From NCBI GenBank assembly GCA_963422465.1, contig OY730171.1, positions 2,108,001 through 2,172,000 of the forward strand: DNA of 64,000 nucleotides, in the 5' to 3' direction. The stretch comes from Lichina pygmaea. Taxonomy: Eukaryota; Ascomycota; Lichinomycetes; Lichinales; Lichinaceae. The notes under the pieces are model-generated. The model did no database searches, had not been told where the DNA came from, and saw only the letters and a program-made list of their open reading frames with translations. The position numbers and the translations under genes were made by a program. Each line of letters opens with the position of its first letter. Position 1 is the first letter of the stretch. Of this stretch, positions 1 through 14,123 are shown one piece after another.

Positions 1-38
1 ATCAACAGCCATCTCTCGATCTTTCCAGAGTCGAAATC

Positions 39-1606
39 ATGCCATCGTACAATATCGTAGTCTTCCCGGGGGATCACTGTGGCCCAGAGGTAAGGGACCA
101 CTATATCACAAGCATCTTGAGTTGAACTGGCTAGGCTCAAGACTTGTCACATTCTAGGCCATGGCTAACTTGCGTCTCACCGCCGGGACTTTAACATAGG
201 TTATCAGGGAAGCTCTAAAGGTGAGAGACAACTGCGTGACATCCCCTGAAAGAATATCGCGGTCTTTTACTGAGCTTGTCTATTTTACAGGTTCTGAATG
301 TCGTCCAACAAGAACGAGCAGATGTGCAGATCAACCTCTCGGAGCTCTTACTTGGAGGCGTAAGCGCTTCTACCTCGATCAAAGCTGTCCCCGGCAGCCC
401 CTGCTGACCGGGTCAAGTAGGCGTCGATTGACGCTACGGGTTCACCCCTCACGGACGACGCGCTTGCTGCCGCAAAACAAGCCGATGCGGTGCTGTTGGG
501 AGCCATAGGCGGACCGGTCAGTGTCCCGTCCTTGATGCCTGCACATCTACCTCTCCATGCGCTCCTTGTGCATCTCTATATATCGAAGAGAGAAATGAAT
601 GGCTTGCAGACCTCACTAAGTACAGGTGTGTTTCTGCAGGAATGGGGAACCGGTACTGTGAGGCCCGAACAAGGACTTTTACGACTTCGAAAGGAGATGC
701 AAGCTTTTGGGAATATCCGGCCTTGCAACTTTGCATCCGAGAGTCTGCTGTCCATCTCCCCGCTGCGCGACCATGTATGTCGTGGCGTGGACTTCACCGT
801 CGTTCGAGAGCTCACCGGAGGCATCTACTTTGGAGCTCGGAAGGAGGCGGAGCCAAGTGCCGGACAAGAGGAAGAGGCGTGGGATACCGAGCGGTATACC
901 CGTCCTGAGATCGAGCGCATTACCCGGTTGGCCGGGCATCTGGCGCAGCGACACGACCCGCCATTGGCCGTTTCGAGCCTGGACAAGGCCAACGTGCTCG
1001 CGTCGTCCCGGTTATGGCGTCGCGTCGTGTCGGAGATCATGGCGAAGGAGTTTCCGAGCGTCAAGATCAGCCACCAGCTGATCGATTCGGTGGCGATGCT
1101 CATGGTCAAAGACCCACGGTCTCTGAACGGCATAGTGCTGACCAGCAACCTCTTTGGGGACATTATCAGCGACGAGTCGAGCGTGATCCCCGGAAGCCTT
1201 GGTCTCTTGCCGAGCGCCAGCCTCGGCGCTGTTCCCGACAGGCAAGGATCTCGAGTGAAGGGGATCTACGAGCCCATCCACGGTGTGTTGGGGCCCTTTT
1301 CCCCTTTCGGAAAGCCACGCGCAACCAACGTCGCGCAAATGCTGACCCCCTCACGATACAGGCTCGGCCCCGGACATCTCGTCCAAGAACCTTGCGAACC
1401 CCATCGCAGCCATTCTATCCGTGGCGATGATGTTCCGCTACTCGCTGTCCCTGTCGGCCGAGGCCGAGGCGATCGAGGAGGCGGTGCGGGTCACTATCGA
1501 CAGCGGTGTTCGCACCAAGGACATTGGCGGCTCTTCGTCGACCACGGACGTTGGCGACGCGATCGCCGCAGAGCTGAGAACCATCCTGCAACGACAAGCC
1601 AAGTGA
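39..1606 (+). CDS. LEU2: 3-isopropylmalate dehydrogenase
   Basis: Oxidises and decarboxylates 3-isopropylmalate with NAD+, the third step of leucine synthesis. Exons: 39-89, 200-220, 291-359, 421-516, 640-1282, 1362-1606, giving 374 residues, close to the usual 360-370. All introns are GT..AG. The N-terminus ([11 protein letters not shown]) is the nucleotide-binding start of the family, although a cysteine stands where GDGIGPE is usual. Further on are the [10 protein letters not shown] segment, [13 protein letters not shown], the substrate loop [22 protein letters not shown], and the family signature [19 protein letters not shown] before YEPIHGSAPDI. The protein looks complete and functional. 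No neighbouring gene suggests a biosynthetic cluster, so this is more likely the housekeeping copy than a cluster paralogue. Splice sites were placed by eye, and the tiny 21-bp second exon is the least certain. Confidence 0.93.
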
Positions 1607-1698
1607 AGAGTAGCTTAGAATACGGCACTGCTTCTTCGTCTCCATGGCTCAGCTTTGGTCACAGCTCTAGTACCCATCACGGACGCTAGTTCCCCTGT

Positions 1699-3107
<1,409 letters not shown>

Positions 3108-3640
3108 GGCAAGCAGGCAAGCAGGCAAGCAGGCAAGCAGGCAAGCAGGCAAGCAGGCAAGCAGGCAAGCAGGCAAGCAGGCAAGCAGGCAAGCAGGCAA
3201 GCAGGCAAGCAGGCAAGCAGGCAAGCAGGCAAGCAGGCAAGCAGGCAAGCAGGCAAGCAGGCAAGCAGGCAAGCAGGCAAGCAGGCAAGCAGGCAAGCAG
3301 GCAAGCAGGCAAGCAGGCAAGCAGGCAAGCAGGCAAGCAGGCAAGCAGGCAAGCAGGCAAGCAGGCAAGCAGGCAAGCAGGCAAGCAGGCAAGCAGGCAA
3401 GCAGGCAAGCAGGCAAGCAGGCAAGCAGGCAAGCAGGCAAGCAGGCAAGCAGGCAAGCAGGCAAGCAGGCAAGCAGGCAAGCAGGCAAGCAGGCAAGCAG
3501 GCAAGCAGGCAAGCAGGCAAGCAGGCAAGCAGGCAAGCAGGCAAGCAGGCAAGCAGGCAAGCAGGCAAGCAGGCAAGCAGGCAAGCAGGCAAGCAGGCAA
3601 GCAGGCAGGCAGGCAGGCAGGCAAGCAGGCAGGCAGGCAA
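3108..3640. repeat. 8-bp tandem array (AAGCAGGC)n, about 66 copies
   Basis: About 530 bp of an almost perfect octamer. The last 40 bp degrade to a 4-bp GCAG repeat with one change. Because 8 is not a multiple of 3, each strand cycles through all its frames without a stop, which creates long artificial open frames of QAGKQASR or LLACLPAC repeats. I do not treat these as genes. Confidence 0.97.
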
Positions 3641-4337
3641 ACAAAGCCAAATCATCACTCCCAAACGCGGGTGGCACGTAGATCTGCTGGCCGTGTTCAA
3701 CGCCGGGCTGCCTGCATGACCGCACCTCCTGATCGATCCGCTCACGCCATCGCAGTGTGTTTGACGAAGAATTGGGAGCGCTTGCTTGCGTCGCGCTGTC
3801 GAGAGGGTGCGCGCCTGCCCGTCCGTCCGTCGGGCTCGCTCGTCTACGCCCGGGTCTTGGCGACTTGCAGCAGCAGAGCGCACCGCGGATGCAGCTTCTT
3901 TGGCCACAGATTCCAAGACGATGGTTACAATTCAAATGATGCTTTGTCCCTGTAGTGCTCAGTTGTGCCATGGAGAGCCTCAGGCGGCTGGTGTCCAGGG
4001 CCCTCGAGCTCCACGGTGAGCTGCATGCGGTGATGGTGTCCCGGCTTCTTAGACCACGGACGTATGCACCAAGTCTCAGATCATCCGCCATATGTGGAGC
4101 TGGACTTGGAGTCGCTAATCTCAGCCCGGAGATGCCGCGTGCGATACTCAGCTACATCGTTTGAGGCTTGCGTCGGGTTGTGTCCGTCGTTGGGGGAGAA
4201 GAGGGACGAGCCAGCAGAGGATGCTGCATGAAGAGAGCTCGACATCACCTTTTCCTGTCGGTCCGATGGACCGCCCCGTGATGACAGGTCTCGGACGAGA
4301 AGGACGTCGTCTTCGCGGGTGAAGCTGACGAGCAAAC
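3641..4337. other. Intergenic, 3' flank of the Zn2Cys6 gene
   Basis: No gene recognised. A minus-strand open frame at 4081-4341 overlaps the end of the regulator gene and shows no family features. Confidence 0.5.
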
Positions 4338-6322
4338 TCAACCGAACCCAGACTGAAAGCCCTCCATCTTTGGCTGCAGCAACTCCCAGCCCGAGCCTAT
4401 CTGCATCTGATCCGGATCGTCGTACTTTGACGATTGTGCCGGTTCTTGATTCGGAGCCCGCAAGTGGCCGATCGCGGTCAGACGATCCCTACGCCGCGAC
4501 GACGACGGCGGCGGCATCGGAGCCAACGAGTTATTGAACATGGCGGCGTTCACGCCCTGGGCTTCGTCGCTGCCGACGAACGAGAAATCGGACATGTCAG
4601 AGGACGAAGCCGACAGCGTCGGCGGGGGCTGCAACATGCTGAAGTGGGACGACGACGTAATGTCGCCGACCTCCTCGATCCCTTCGTTTGGCGTCTCGAA
4701 GATCAGGGGCGGAAGCAGCGGTCCGGCCATGGTCGAAAGCATGTTCTCGATCTTGTTGAGCAGAAGCGGTACGTAGCGAGCCTGGCCGCCTCGCAGCGAC
4801 GAGATGAGAGACAGAAACTGGTTCAGGTAGTCCCGAGGCCCCAGCTCGAAGGTCGGCGTCTCCAGCGGCACGCAAGCCATGACGTCCGTGAGCGTGCTCG
4901 CCAGGTCGAAGAGTTTCCCGATCTGGAGGGACTGGTGTCAGCTCCGGGCCAGGGCCACCGTCTCTTGCGGCCTTGCTCACCAGCCCGATACCGTGCACCT
5001 CCATGGACTGCTTGGACATCTGGCTCGTCATCCCGATGAGATCTCGTGCGATGTCGACCGGATACCGGAACGTCATCGAGGCCTCGCTCGAACTCGAGGA
5101 AGAAAGGTAGCCGTTCGTGATGGACAGCTGCCACACCATGGCGCGGAGCCACTGCTGGGACGTGCGCAGATCTGCGGCCTGGCTCTCGGTACAGACGAGG
5201 GACCCAGGGAGCGCGACGGCAAGCTTCCGCTGCAGCTGGGCCAGCCACTCCGTCGAGCAATCCAACCTCGTCTTGTTCCAGAGCCCGACGAACTTCTCGT
5301 CGAATGGCCTGTAGACGTTGACGAGGTATACGAAGCCGGAGACCTCGACGCCCTCGCCAGGAATCTCGTCGAGCGTCGGCATCGCGATGGTGTCGCCCAG
5401 CGTGAGGGGGTGATGCCTCTGCAGGGCATAAGCTCTACAGATCGGCCCTGGTGAGAAGCCACGTCCAAGATCGCGTGTCACGTCCCTTTCGAGAACGTGC
5501 TCACCTCTCGGTAACGAACAGCAACCAATACAGCCTCCTCCGCCTGATGTTGTCAATCTCATCCCCGGTGTGGTAAGTGTTCTCGTCGCCCATACCCAAG
5601 ATATCGGTGAGCGTCGTGGCCTCGCGCATGTAGTACCACGCCGTGTTGTGCTTGTCGAGGCAAAAGTAGCTTCCGAAGAGGAAGAAGGAGGTGACGACGC
5701 TGGCCACCGTCGGCGACTCGACGTAGCCGACCGCCTTCCTCACACGTATGACCTCGTCCACCATCGCTTGCCCGGACGCCGTGCCGTCGCGCGCCACGTC
5801 CTCGTCGGCGTCGCCGACGGCGCTGATCTTCATGCCGGGCTGGATCAGCATGAAGGCGCACAGCGACGCGATCAGACAGTACGTCTCGAGGGAGCTCTCC
5901 ATGTCCTGCCGTTGCCGCTGGAGCCGACCCCGATCCAAGATCGGCATGGTCGGGTACATGTTCTCGAAGAAGAAGGCGATGCAGGCCTCGACGACGTCGG
6001 TCGTGAGCAGACCGGGCGTCGGCGCCCACGCCGCGACCGAGCTCGACCCGGCCTCGACCCGATCGAGATCGCTCCGAAGGTGCGAGCCGAGCCGATTGCG
6101 CTGTTGCTGCTGCTCTCGGAGTCGCGATATGATCTTGGCGCGGTGGCCCTTGGGGCCCTTCTTCTGCGGGATCGCGTCGAAGGTGCATATCAACGATGAT
6201 TGCTGGCAGTTGCGACACGGTCTTTGGCCGTCGCATTTGACCTTGCGCTTGTGGCAGCCGTCGCATGCTCTCTTGGTCGTCGACGCTGCCGGCGCCGGGT
6301 CACTGCGCGACCCCGCCTCCAT
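4338..6322 (-). CDS. Zn(II)2Cys6 transcription factor of the fungal sugar-regulator type
   Basis: A nuclear DNA-binding regulator of 618 residues. Exons on the minus strand: 6322-5505, 5434-4981, 4922-4338, with 70- and 58-bp introns. Residues 20-46 form a perfect binuclear zinc cluster: C20, C23, C30, C36, C39, C46. It is followed by a basic linker, IPQKKGPKGHRAKIISRLRE, seen in the maltose/sucrose and AmyR/COL-26-like regulators. The middle region has the fungal_trans domain ending in YWLLFVTERAYALQRHHPLTL, which is restored only when the acceptor at 5435 is used rather than an earlier CAG. The C-terminal third holds PRDYLNQFLSLISSLRGG and a Ser/Pro-rich tail. A glutamine run follows the zinc cluster. 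The target genes are unknown: no sugar transporter or glycosidase lies beside it, so the specific regulon is a family-level inference. Confidence 0.85.
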
Positions 6323-6341
6323 TCCCTACTTGGATCGCGAC

Positions 6342-6361
6342 GGGGGGGGGGGGGGGGGGGG
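6342..6361. repeat. Poly-G run (20 G)
   Basis: A run of 20 guanines starting 20 bp before the start codon of the Zn2Cys6 gene, so it is poly-C in the presumed 5' leader of that minus-strand gene. Confidence 0.9.
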
Positions 6362-7794
6362 AGATCTATGGTAGAGATTCTCGACCTGAAACCTAGTCTT
6401 CGATCATCCGAGCGTTCCGGTGGCGACGCAGTTCATTTCCGGAACGAATGCTTGTTGTGCGAAAAGTTGGGTCTTACCCCACCGTTACACCTGTACGTAC
6501 GTACGTCGTACAGTGACGAATGCACAAAGCAGCATCCTCACCTAATCAAATGCCATCTGGAAAGATCAGATTCGCAGCCTTCCTGCAGAAGCGACGGAAC
6601 CCCAGATATTCCGACATCGGCCTGCAGCTGTGGATGGCAACGCGAGACGGTCGAGCACGTGATTCTTGAATGACTTCAAGAGCGTGAGGTGGTCTGCGAT
6701 GGGCAGCTACAACAACAGGTCGCCGGCGCCCCGAACACGTCGTCCCTTGACCTCGGCCTCCTGTCCCAGTTCTCCTGGGCCCAGGGACAGCTTGCGTCGT
6801 CGCGTCTCGATGGGCGTGTGACGGACTAGTCGGAATTACCAGGACTCGCCGGAGGCACCGCGGGGGAGGCATCTCACGTTGCCAGTCACATGACTTGAGC
6901 TCAAGATCATGTGACCCCCACGTTTGCCCTTCCAGCTTAGCCTGACTGAGCTCGGACCCTGCCCCGGACTTCGTATCATGAGGTGATCACTCGTCCGGGT
7001 TAGCTAAGCAGAGCAGACTCACGTGACTGCATGCCCCTCTCCCGAAAGCGGCCTAGCGGAGCTGACCTGGCCCGAGTGAGCCGCATTGCCAACTCATCAG
7101 TTGTGGCCCGTGCTCCCTGCTGGCCCAACGGTGATCTGGAGGAGCGAGTTTTTGTTTGCGTGCCCCATGACACTTGCTCCTCTCCGTCCTCAAGCTCACT
7201 TTCATGCCTTGAAGCGGTCGAGAACGACCGGCTTTGCATTGAGCTCACGAGGCGATGGACGAACCCCCGGCATGGTCGACGTCAAGCGGACTCGCCCCTC
7301 GAGACGACTCGTCGCCGTCGATGTTCTCTCACGTCTACGTTGCGGAGTCGATGCCCGCTCACGCCGATGGCACGACGCTGACGGCGCGGTCGAGAGGAGA
7401 TGATGTTTGAGACGTCAAGAGGGGAGAAAAAGCATCGGAGAACTACCCCGACAAGATCCGTCTGGCGAAAATCGCCCTTCCAAACTTGAACTCGTTCCCG
7501 GACGACGTCGCCGTCGAACGCCGGCTTGCTCCAGCGCCGCCGCACCATGTCCGTCATCAGGGGAAGAAGAAGATGTTCGACGAGCGAAGGAGAGGTCGAG
7601 ACGCGAAAGGAATGCTGCAATAAGGATGATATCACTGGCTGTTGCCGGCCGGAGATGCGTCTAGGCTGCGTCGAATCGTTCCTGCCATGTCGTGACGATC
7701 GTCAAGGAAAGGAGGGAACAAAGGAGAGCGGAGAGGGGCCGAAGCGTCGGCCGCGACCTGCCGGCCGGTGGATCCGGCCGCGGCCCCGTGCCCT
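6362..7794. other. Intergenic, promoter side of the Zn2Cys6 gene and 3' flank of ARL8
   Basis: No gene recognised. There is a GTAC-rich word at about 6495-6512, and CACGTG-like and CATGTG words around 6890-6925. Open frames in this stretch are short and compositionally random. Confidence 0.5.
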
Positions 7795-8813
7795 TCAACA
7801 GGCGCGGGCGATGAGCCATTGCATGACGGCGTCGAGGTTGGTCTCCTCCTTCGCGCTGATGCCGTAGCAGCTGACCTCGCGGTGCGAGATGGCCTTCAGA
7901 TCCAAGGCCTCGATCAGCTCGTCGACCGACATGTGCTCGGCCAGGTCCGACTTGTTGCCGAGCACCAGCAGCGGGATGCCCTCGAGCTCGTTGTTCTGCA
8001 GGAGGTTGTGCAACTCGTCCCGAGCGACGGGAAGCGCGTCCACGTCGGCCGAGTCGACGATGAACCTGCCTCCGGGTCAGAAGGTCGGGGCCCGCTCCGT
8101 CCGCGGTCGAAGCACCTACACGATGGCATTCGCGTTGTGGCAGTACCGGCCCCACATCGTTCGAAACCTAGGCTGGCCTCCGAGGTCCCAGCTACGAGCG
8201 TCGTCGGCATCGTCAGTCCCCTCGCCACCGGTCTCGGTCGCGCTCGCGCCCGCGCTATCACGCCGTCTTACCATTTGACGGTGACGTGGCCCTTCTGGAC
8301 TCGCTTCATGTTGAAGCCTACGGTCGGGATCGAGCTGGACGACGACGCTTCACCGTCAGACACCCCCGCTGCCCACGATTCTCGGCACCGTCGCGGCGAG
8401 CGACATTGACCGGCCACTACGTACTCGATCGTGAACTCCCCACCCTGCGTCCCGGTGTCAGCACGACCTTCGAGGCTCTCTCGCGACATCGAAACCGACG
8501 GGGCTGCGACACTCACCGCGAGAACCCTCAACAGCGATGTCTTGCCCGCGTTCTGCAGGCCGATCATCGTGACGTCCATCTCGGTGGCCCTGCAGGAGCA
8601 TCGTCCGCCGTCGCGTCAGCCACCTCCGCCTTTTCCCTCGACCGTCGCTGCGAGCGGGCGATCGACCGGACGTCGACCGCCTCAAGGGCGATCCGTCTGG
8701 CCTCAACGCTGCCAACGCCGCCAGTGAGGGTGGTGCTCGGGGCCATGGTCTCGACAGACGCACCAAAAGAGCCTCATGAGCCATTCATAGACGGACTTGA
8801 GAAAGCCGGCCAT
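7795..8813 (-). CDS. ARL8: ARL8-type Arf-like small GTPase
   Basis: A small GTPase of late endosome/vacuole-lysosome membranes; in animals ARL8 links these organelles to kinesin and to the HOPS complex. Six exons on the minus strand: 8813-8764, 8589-8517, 8444-8425, 8334-8272, 8191-8120, 8065-7795, giving 182 residues (human ARL8 has 186). The start [17 protein letters not shown] gives the amphipathic N-terminus typical of the family. Then come the P-loop [11 protein letters not shown], the switch I segment [11 protein letters not shown], switch [15 protein letters not shown], the guanine-specificity motif NKSD, and the SAK motif. The 20-bp third exon encodes only the GGEFTID stretch. Family residues read continuously through every junction, so the model is strong. 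The opposite strand carries long but meaningless open frames. Confidence 0.92.
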
Positions 8814-10335
8814 CGTCGCACCCGCCTGCGACCAAGAAGATGGGAGGGGCTCGGTCGGATCCAAGGCCGGTCAGCGCCCAGGCACATACGAGTACACGAT
8901 CCAACCAGCTGGGGCCGGCCAAAGCGAATTCAAAAGATGCCTTTTTCTTTCGTTTCGAGAGAAGAATCGGCGGAGCCGTGTGGACGGCCTGCGGACGATG
9001 GTTGGAGGGTGACGCTGGTCTGGGCGCCGGCGCGGACCAACAAACCAACCGGGGGGGGGGGGAAGGAAGATGGGGGGGCCAGACGGCGGCGGGCGCGGGG
9101 CGGCTTTGTGAGCGACAGCCAGGACGCAGCTGTACTTTTGCGTGCAGGCTGCGATGGAAGAGTGGGACGTTCTTCTCCCTGAGCTCTCGGGCCTGCCTCT
9201 TTGTCTCGCTGGAAATCGGGTGCTGCACCGTATGGATCAGGGTTGTGTGGGTGCGGGTGCGGGTGCGGGCGCGGGTGTGGGTGTGGGTGAGGTCTGGCGC
9301 CCTCGGCCTTTGCTTCTGCGGGTGCGGGGGCAAGATCGGACGAGATGAGACGCTCGAGGTCACTCGTCCGTGTCGAGCCACGTGCGCGGTACCGTCGACG
9401 TCAAAAGAGATGGATCGTGAGGGCGGTGCACGGTCTGGCCTGATCCCGTGCGATGGCCATAGCGTTCTACTGTACGGAGTACGTGCAAGAACCGCCTCCG
9501 GAGCTGGTCCATCAGAAGTAATTAGTAGCCGTGGGCCAAGAGGCGCAGTTGCTGTCTTTCTCCACGGACCAAGTTGCAGGCAGAAAGAAGCGCCGCCCGC
9601 AACCGGCAGCAACAACCAAGAGAGAGAGGAAGGGAGAAGAATGAGAATTGGGGTGTGTCGGGATACCTGCATGGTGGGTAATGCAAATGTACAAAGAGGA
9701 GAGGTGACTACAGGCCTGTGCCATATCTCTCAAGACTCCTTTCAAGGGCACGACTTACGAATTGGTATGCTTGCACTGGACAACAAAGTCTTCTAGTTTG
9801 ATCAAACTGTTACGACTTCTGTTAGTAGCGCAAGTCCTGAACCCTTTCAGCCCAGAAATTTGTTGTTAGAACTTCTGACAAGTCTCCTTCGTAGGCTACT
9901 CGTAAGTCGGTCACTGAAGTTCGAGTTAGCTTGTGGCCTGCTGTAGCCTGCTGCGTGCTGTAGCAAGGGTGGACTTTGGGGTGCCAGTGCTAGTACAAAC
10001 ACACTACGCTCAGGCATGTGCTAGCCTCTCGTGCCTAATTATCCGCTAGGCCACGTACCGGTGGAAGAGGCGATTTCATTACGTAATACCCATTTCCGCC
10101 CTCGCACACGGGCCCGCCAAACCGAGGCCGGGGTCACGTGGTCGGCTTTCGAGGTCGACTTTGAGCCGCACAGCATGGCCCACAGGAAGCTCCAATCGTA
10201 CGTATGTATGGCAATTGGCTCGAGGACCGCCCAGACCGCATCGACCGCGCCCATGCTGACTCCGGAAAGCCCTAGCAGTCAAATGTCGAAGCGTGATCCA
10301 GACGAAGCTCTCACGGTCCCTTCAGTGCAGCATCG
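8814..10335. other. Divergent intergenic region between ARL8 and RPA135
   Basis: 1.5 kb shared upstream region. It holds a G12 run (9051-9062), a degenerate GGGTGC/GGGTGT repeat at about 9245-9292, one copy of GTACGGAGTAC at 9472-9482, and GTAC words near 10046 and 10198. A 295-codon minus-strand open frame (8785-9672) covers much of it but is low-complexity and overlaps the ARL8 start, so I do not call it. Confidence 0.55.
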
Positions 10336-13300
10336 ATGGCGCCCACGACTACCCAGACGACGACGGAACGACGGTGGGGGGTCGAGTTCGACACCGTCCG
10401 GCGCGAGAGCCAGTTCCGGCACCCGCCCAGACATGGCTCGGCCTTTCCGTCCTTGCAGGCGGCGGTGCAGCCCCACATCGACTCGTTCAACGCCATCTTG
10501 GCCAAGGACGGCGTCCTCGAGCATGGCATCCGGGATATCGGGACCAAGGTCTTCCTCGACGGCGAGCCTGGCGAGGTCGGGCGCAACCGCCTGAGCGTGC
10601 GGATCAGAGAGATCTTCGTCGAGAAGCCTCAGATCCCTGCCTCGAACAAGGTCTCGACCCGGAATCGGGAGGTCTTCCCGGCCGAATGCAGGCAGCGTGG
10701 TGCGACCTACCGAGGGCGGATGAGGGCCAAGCTGGAGTATCAGATCAACGATGAATCGTGGAACGAGGTCGTCCGTGATGTCGGCCAGATGCCGATCATG
10801 TTGAGGGTGCGTATACAGCCCTCCCGACCACCGTCGTCGGTGGCGAGAGCATCGAGGCCACGGCACGAGCGCTGACGCGAGATGCAACGATGAAGTCGAA
10901 TCGCTGCCACCTCGAGGACTACTCGCCTTCGGATCTCGTGCGCCGCAAGGAGGACTCGGAGGAGTTTGGGGGATATTTCATCGTCAACGGCATCGAGAAG
11001 CTCATCCGGCTGCTCATCGTCGCCCGTCGGAATTACCCCATGGCCATCGTGCGGAACTCCTTCGCCAACCGTGGTCAGCTCTACTCGCCGTTCGGCATCT
11101 CGATCCGCTGCGTCCGGCCCGATCAGACGGCGCAGACGAACGTGCTGCACTACCTCAACGACGGGAACATCACCCTCCGCTTCTCGTGGCGCAAGAGCGA
11201 GTACCTCGTCCCCGTCATGATGATCCTCAAGGCCCTGGTCGAGACGAACGATCGCGAGATCTTCGAGGGACTCGTGGGCCGAGCCGGATCCGAAGGTGCG
11301 ACCAACACCTTTCTGACGGATCGCGTCGAGCTGCTGCTGCGGACGTACAAGGCTTATCGTCTGCATGGCCGGTCCAGGACCCGCGCCTACCTGGGCGAGA
11401 AGTTCAAGGTCGTGCTCGGCGTGTCGGAGGCGATGGCCGACGAGAAGGCCGGCACCGAGTTCCTGCGCAGGATCGTGCTGCCCCACGTCGGCGTCGACCG
11501 CGACGTCGCCGAGGCCCAGGATGCGAACAAGTTCAAGATGATGCTGTTCATGATCAAAAAGCTGTACGCCCTGGTCGCCGGCGACTGTGCCCAGGACAAT
11601 CCCGACACGCTGCAGAATCAGGAGGTCCTCCTGGGCGGCTTTCTCTACGGCATGTTCGTCAAGGAGCGCCTCGAGGAGTGGCTCTTTTCGATCGGCGCCG
11701 TCGCACGAGATTGGTCGAAGCGGAACGACGGTCTCGGCTACGCGTCGCGGGCTTTCCAGAAGGACTTCGCCGGCAAGGTGCTGACTCGGGCCGCCGAGAG
11801 TATCGGAAAGTCGATGGAGTACTTCCTCTCGACCGGTAACTTGGTCAGCCCGAGCGGGCTGGACGTTCAGCAGACGTCCGGCTTCACCGTCGTGGCCGAG
11901 AGGATCAACTTCTACCGCTTCCTCAGCCACTTCCGCATGGTGCACCGAGGAAGCTTCTTCGCCCAGCTCAAGACCACCACCGTCCGGAAACTCCTCCCCG
12001 AGAGCTGGGGCTTCCTATGTCCGGTCCACACCCCCGACGGGAGCCCCTGCGGCCTGATCAACCACATGGCCCACACCTGCAGGGTCATGGCGCACGCCGT
12101 CGACGTCTCGGCCTTGCCCGGGCTGCTGCTGCAGCTCGGCGTTCGTCCGTCGGCGTCGGCCAGCGACGACGTCGCCGTGCAGCTCGACGGGAGGATCGTC
12201 GGCTGGTGCGATCCGGCGCTGGCGCGCGTCGTCGCCGACACGCTCCGGTTCTGGAAGGTCGAGGGGACGAACGGCGTGCCGCCGGAGCTCGAGGTCGGGC
12301 ACGTGCCTTGCTCTCGAGCCGGCCAGTATCCGGGGCTGTTCCTCTTCTCCCAGGAAGCCCGTCTGGTCCGGCCGGTCAGGTATCTGCCTCTCGACAGGGA
12401 GGACTGGGTCGGCCCGTTCGAGCAGCCTCACATGTCGATCGCCTGCACGCCGCCCGAGATCGCGTCGGGCCGGTCGACCCACGTCGAGCTGGACCCGATC
12501 AACATCCTCTCCATCGTCGCCAACCTGACGCCCTTCTCGGACTTCAACCAATCACCTCGTAACATGTACCAGTGTCAGATGAGCAAGCAGACGATGGGGA
12601 CGCCGACGACGTCGCTGCAGTTCCGCGCCGACAACAAGATGTACCTGCTGCAGACGGGTCAGACCCCGGTCGTCAGGCCGCCGCTGTTCAGCGAATACGG
12701 CTTCGACCACTTTCCGAACGGCACGAACGCCGTCGTCGCCGTCATCTCCTACACCGGCTACGACATGGACGACGCCATGGTCATCAACAAGTCGGCGCAC
12801 GAGCGAGGCTTCGGCCACGGCACCGTCTACAAGACGCAGACGATCAACCTACGGGACAAGGGGCGGAGCGCGAGCAGGAACGTCCGGATCAACAAGATCT
12901 TCGGCATCGCGCCCGGCGGCGTCGTCAGGCCCGAGTGGCGCGATCGGCTGGACGACGACGGCCTGGTGCGGGTCGGGACGATGGTGCAGGACGGGGACGT
13001 CATCGCGGCCTCGCACTCCGTCTCGACCGACCCGCTGTCGGGCAGGCCGATGAACCGGGATGGCCTGACCGACTTTCACAAGTACCGCGAGTTCGAGACG
13101 GCCTTCGTCGAGGAGGTGCGGCTGTTGGGCAGCGAGAACGGCAACGAGCCGTGCACGTGCGTCAGCATCATGTTCCGGATCCCGCGCGCGCCCGTGATCG
13201 GCGACAAGTTCTCGTCGCGCCACGGCCAGAAGGGCGTCTGCTCGCAGAAGTGGCCCGCCGTGGACCTCCCCTTCTCCGAGTCGGGCATGCAGCCGGACAT

Positions 13301-14123
13301 CATCATCAACCCGCACGCCTTCCCGTCGCGGATGACGATCGGCATGTTCATCGAGTCGCTGGCCGGCAAGGCCGGTGCGCTCCACGGGCTCGCCCAGGAC
13401 AGCACGCCGTTCCGCTTCGACGAGGAGAACACGGCGCTCGAGTACTTTGGGCACCAGCTGATGAAGGCCGGCTACAACTACTACGGCAACGAGCCGATGT
13501 ACTCGGGCATCACGGGCGAGGAGCTGCACGCGGACATCTACATCGGCGTCGTCTACTACCAGCGGCTGCGCCACATGGTCAGCGACAAGTTCCAGGTGCG
13601 GACGACGGGGCCGGTGACGGCGCTGACGGGCCAGCCGACCAAGGGCCGCAAGAGGGGCGGCGGCATCCGGGTCGGCGAGATGGAGCGCGACTCGCTGCTC
13701 GCGCACGGCACCGCCTTCCTCCTGCAGGACCGGCTGCTCAACTGCTCGGACTACACGCGGGCGTGGATCTGCAAGGGGTGCGGATCGTTCCTGTCGACGA
13801 CGCCGACGATAGCGGAGTACGCGCCACGTCGGAAAGGCACGGGCATGGTCCGATGCCGACGATGCGCACGGCACATCGGCGACGCTCCGACCAGCAGCAA
13901 TACCATGTCGAACGGCGGGGGCTTACAATCGTCCCGCAGCGGTGGCGACAGAGGTCGTGCATCAGACTACAGCAAGATGGACGTCTGGGAAGACGGATCC
14001 GGCAGGAAGTACGTTGGCGGGGAGGATACGACGGTGGTGGCCGTCCCCGGCGCACTCCGCTACCTGGACACTGAACTCGCGGCCATGGGCGTGCGCATGA
14101 AGTTTAATGTCGGGCAACGATGA
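10336..14123 (+). CDS. RPA135: DNA-directed RNA polymerase I, second-largest subunit
   Basis: Forms, with the largest subunit, the catalytic centre of RNA polymerase I, which makes pre-rRNA in the nucleolus. Two exons: 10336-10806 and 10896-14123, giving 1232 residues (yeast Rpa135 has 1203). An in-frame stop at 10294-10296 and no earlier ATG fix the start. N-terminal RHPPRHGSAFPSLQAAVQPHI and EYQINDESWNEVVRDVGQMP match the subunit. Further on are EFGGYFIVNGIEKLIRLLI, the GYDMDDAMVINKSA segment, the active-site region GDKFSSRHGQKG near residue 926, and ESGMQPDIIINPHAFPSRMT. The C-terminal zinc ribbon has C1116, C1119 and a second CxxC at about 1144 and 1147. The intron joins MLR to SNRCHLEDYSP in phase 0. 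The polymerase I identity rests on the SNRCHLE, IVARRNYPMAI and RPDQTAQTNVLHYL segments. Strong GC3 bias makes long shadow frames on both strands. Confidence 0.96.

Noticed and set aside
8785-9672. 295-codon minus-strand frame upstream of ARL8
   Set aside because: Low-complexity (HTHTRARTRT), overlaps the ARL8 first exon in another frame, and has no family features.
12572-14074. 500-codon plus-strand and 341-codon minus-strand frames inside RPA135
   Set aside because: Shadows caused by the strong GC third-position bias of RPA135; Arg/Asp/Ala-rich nonsense sequence.
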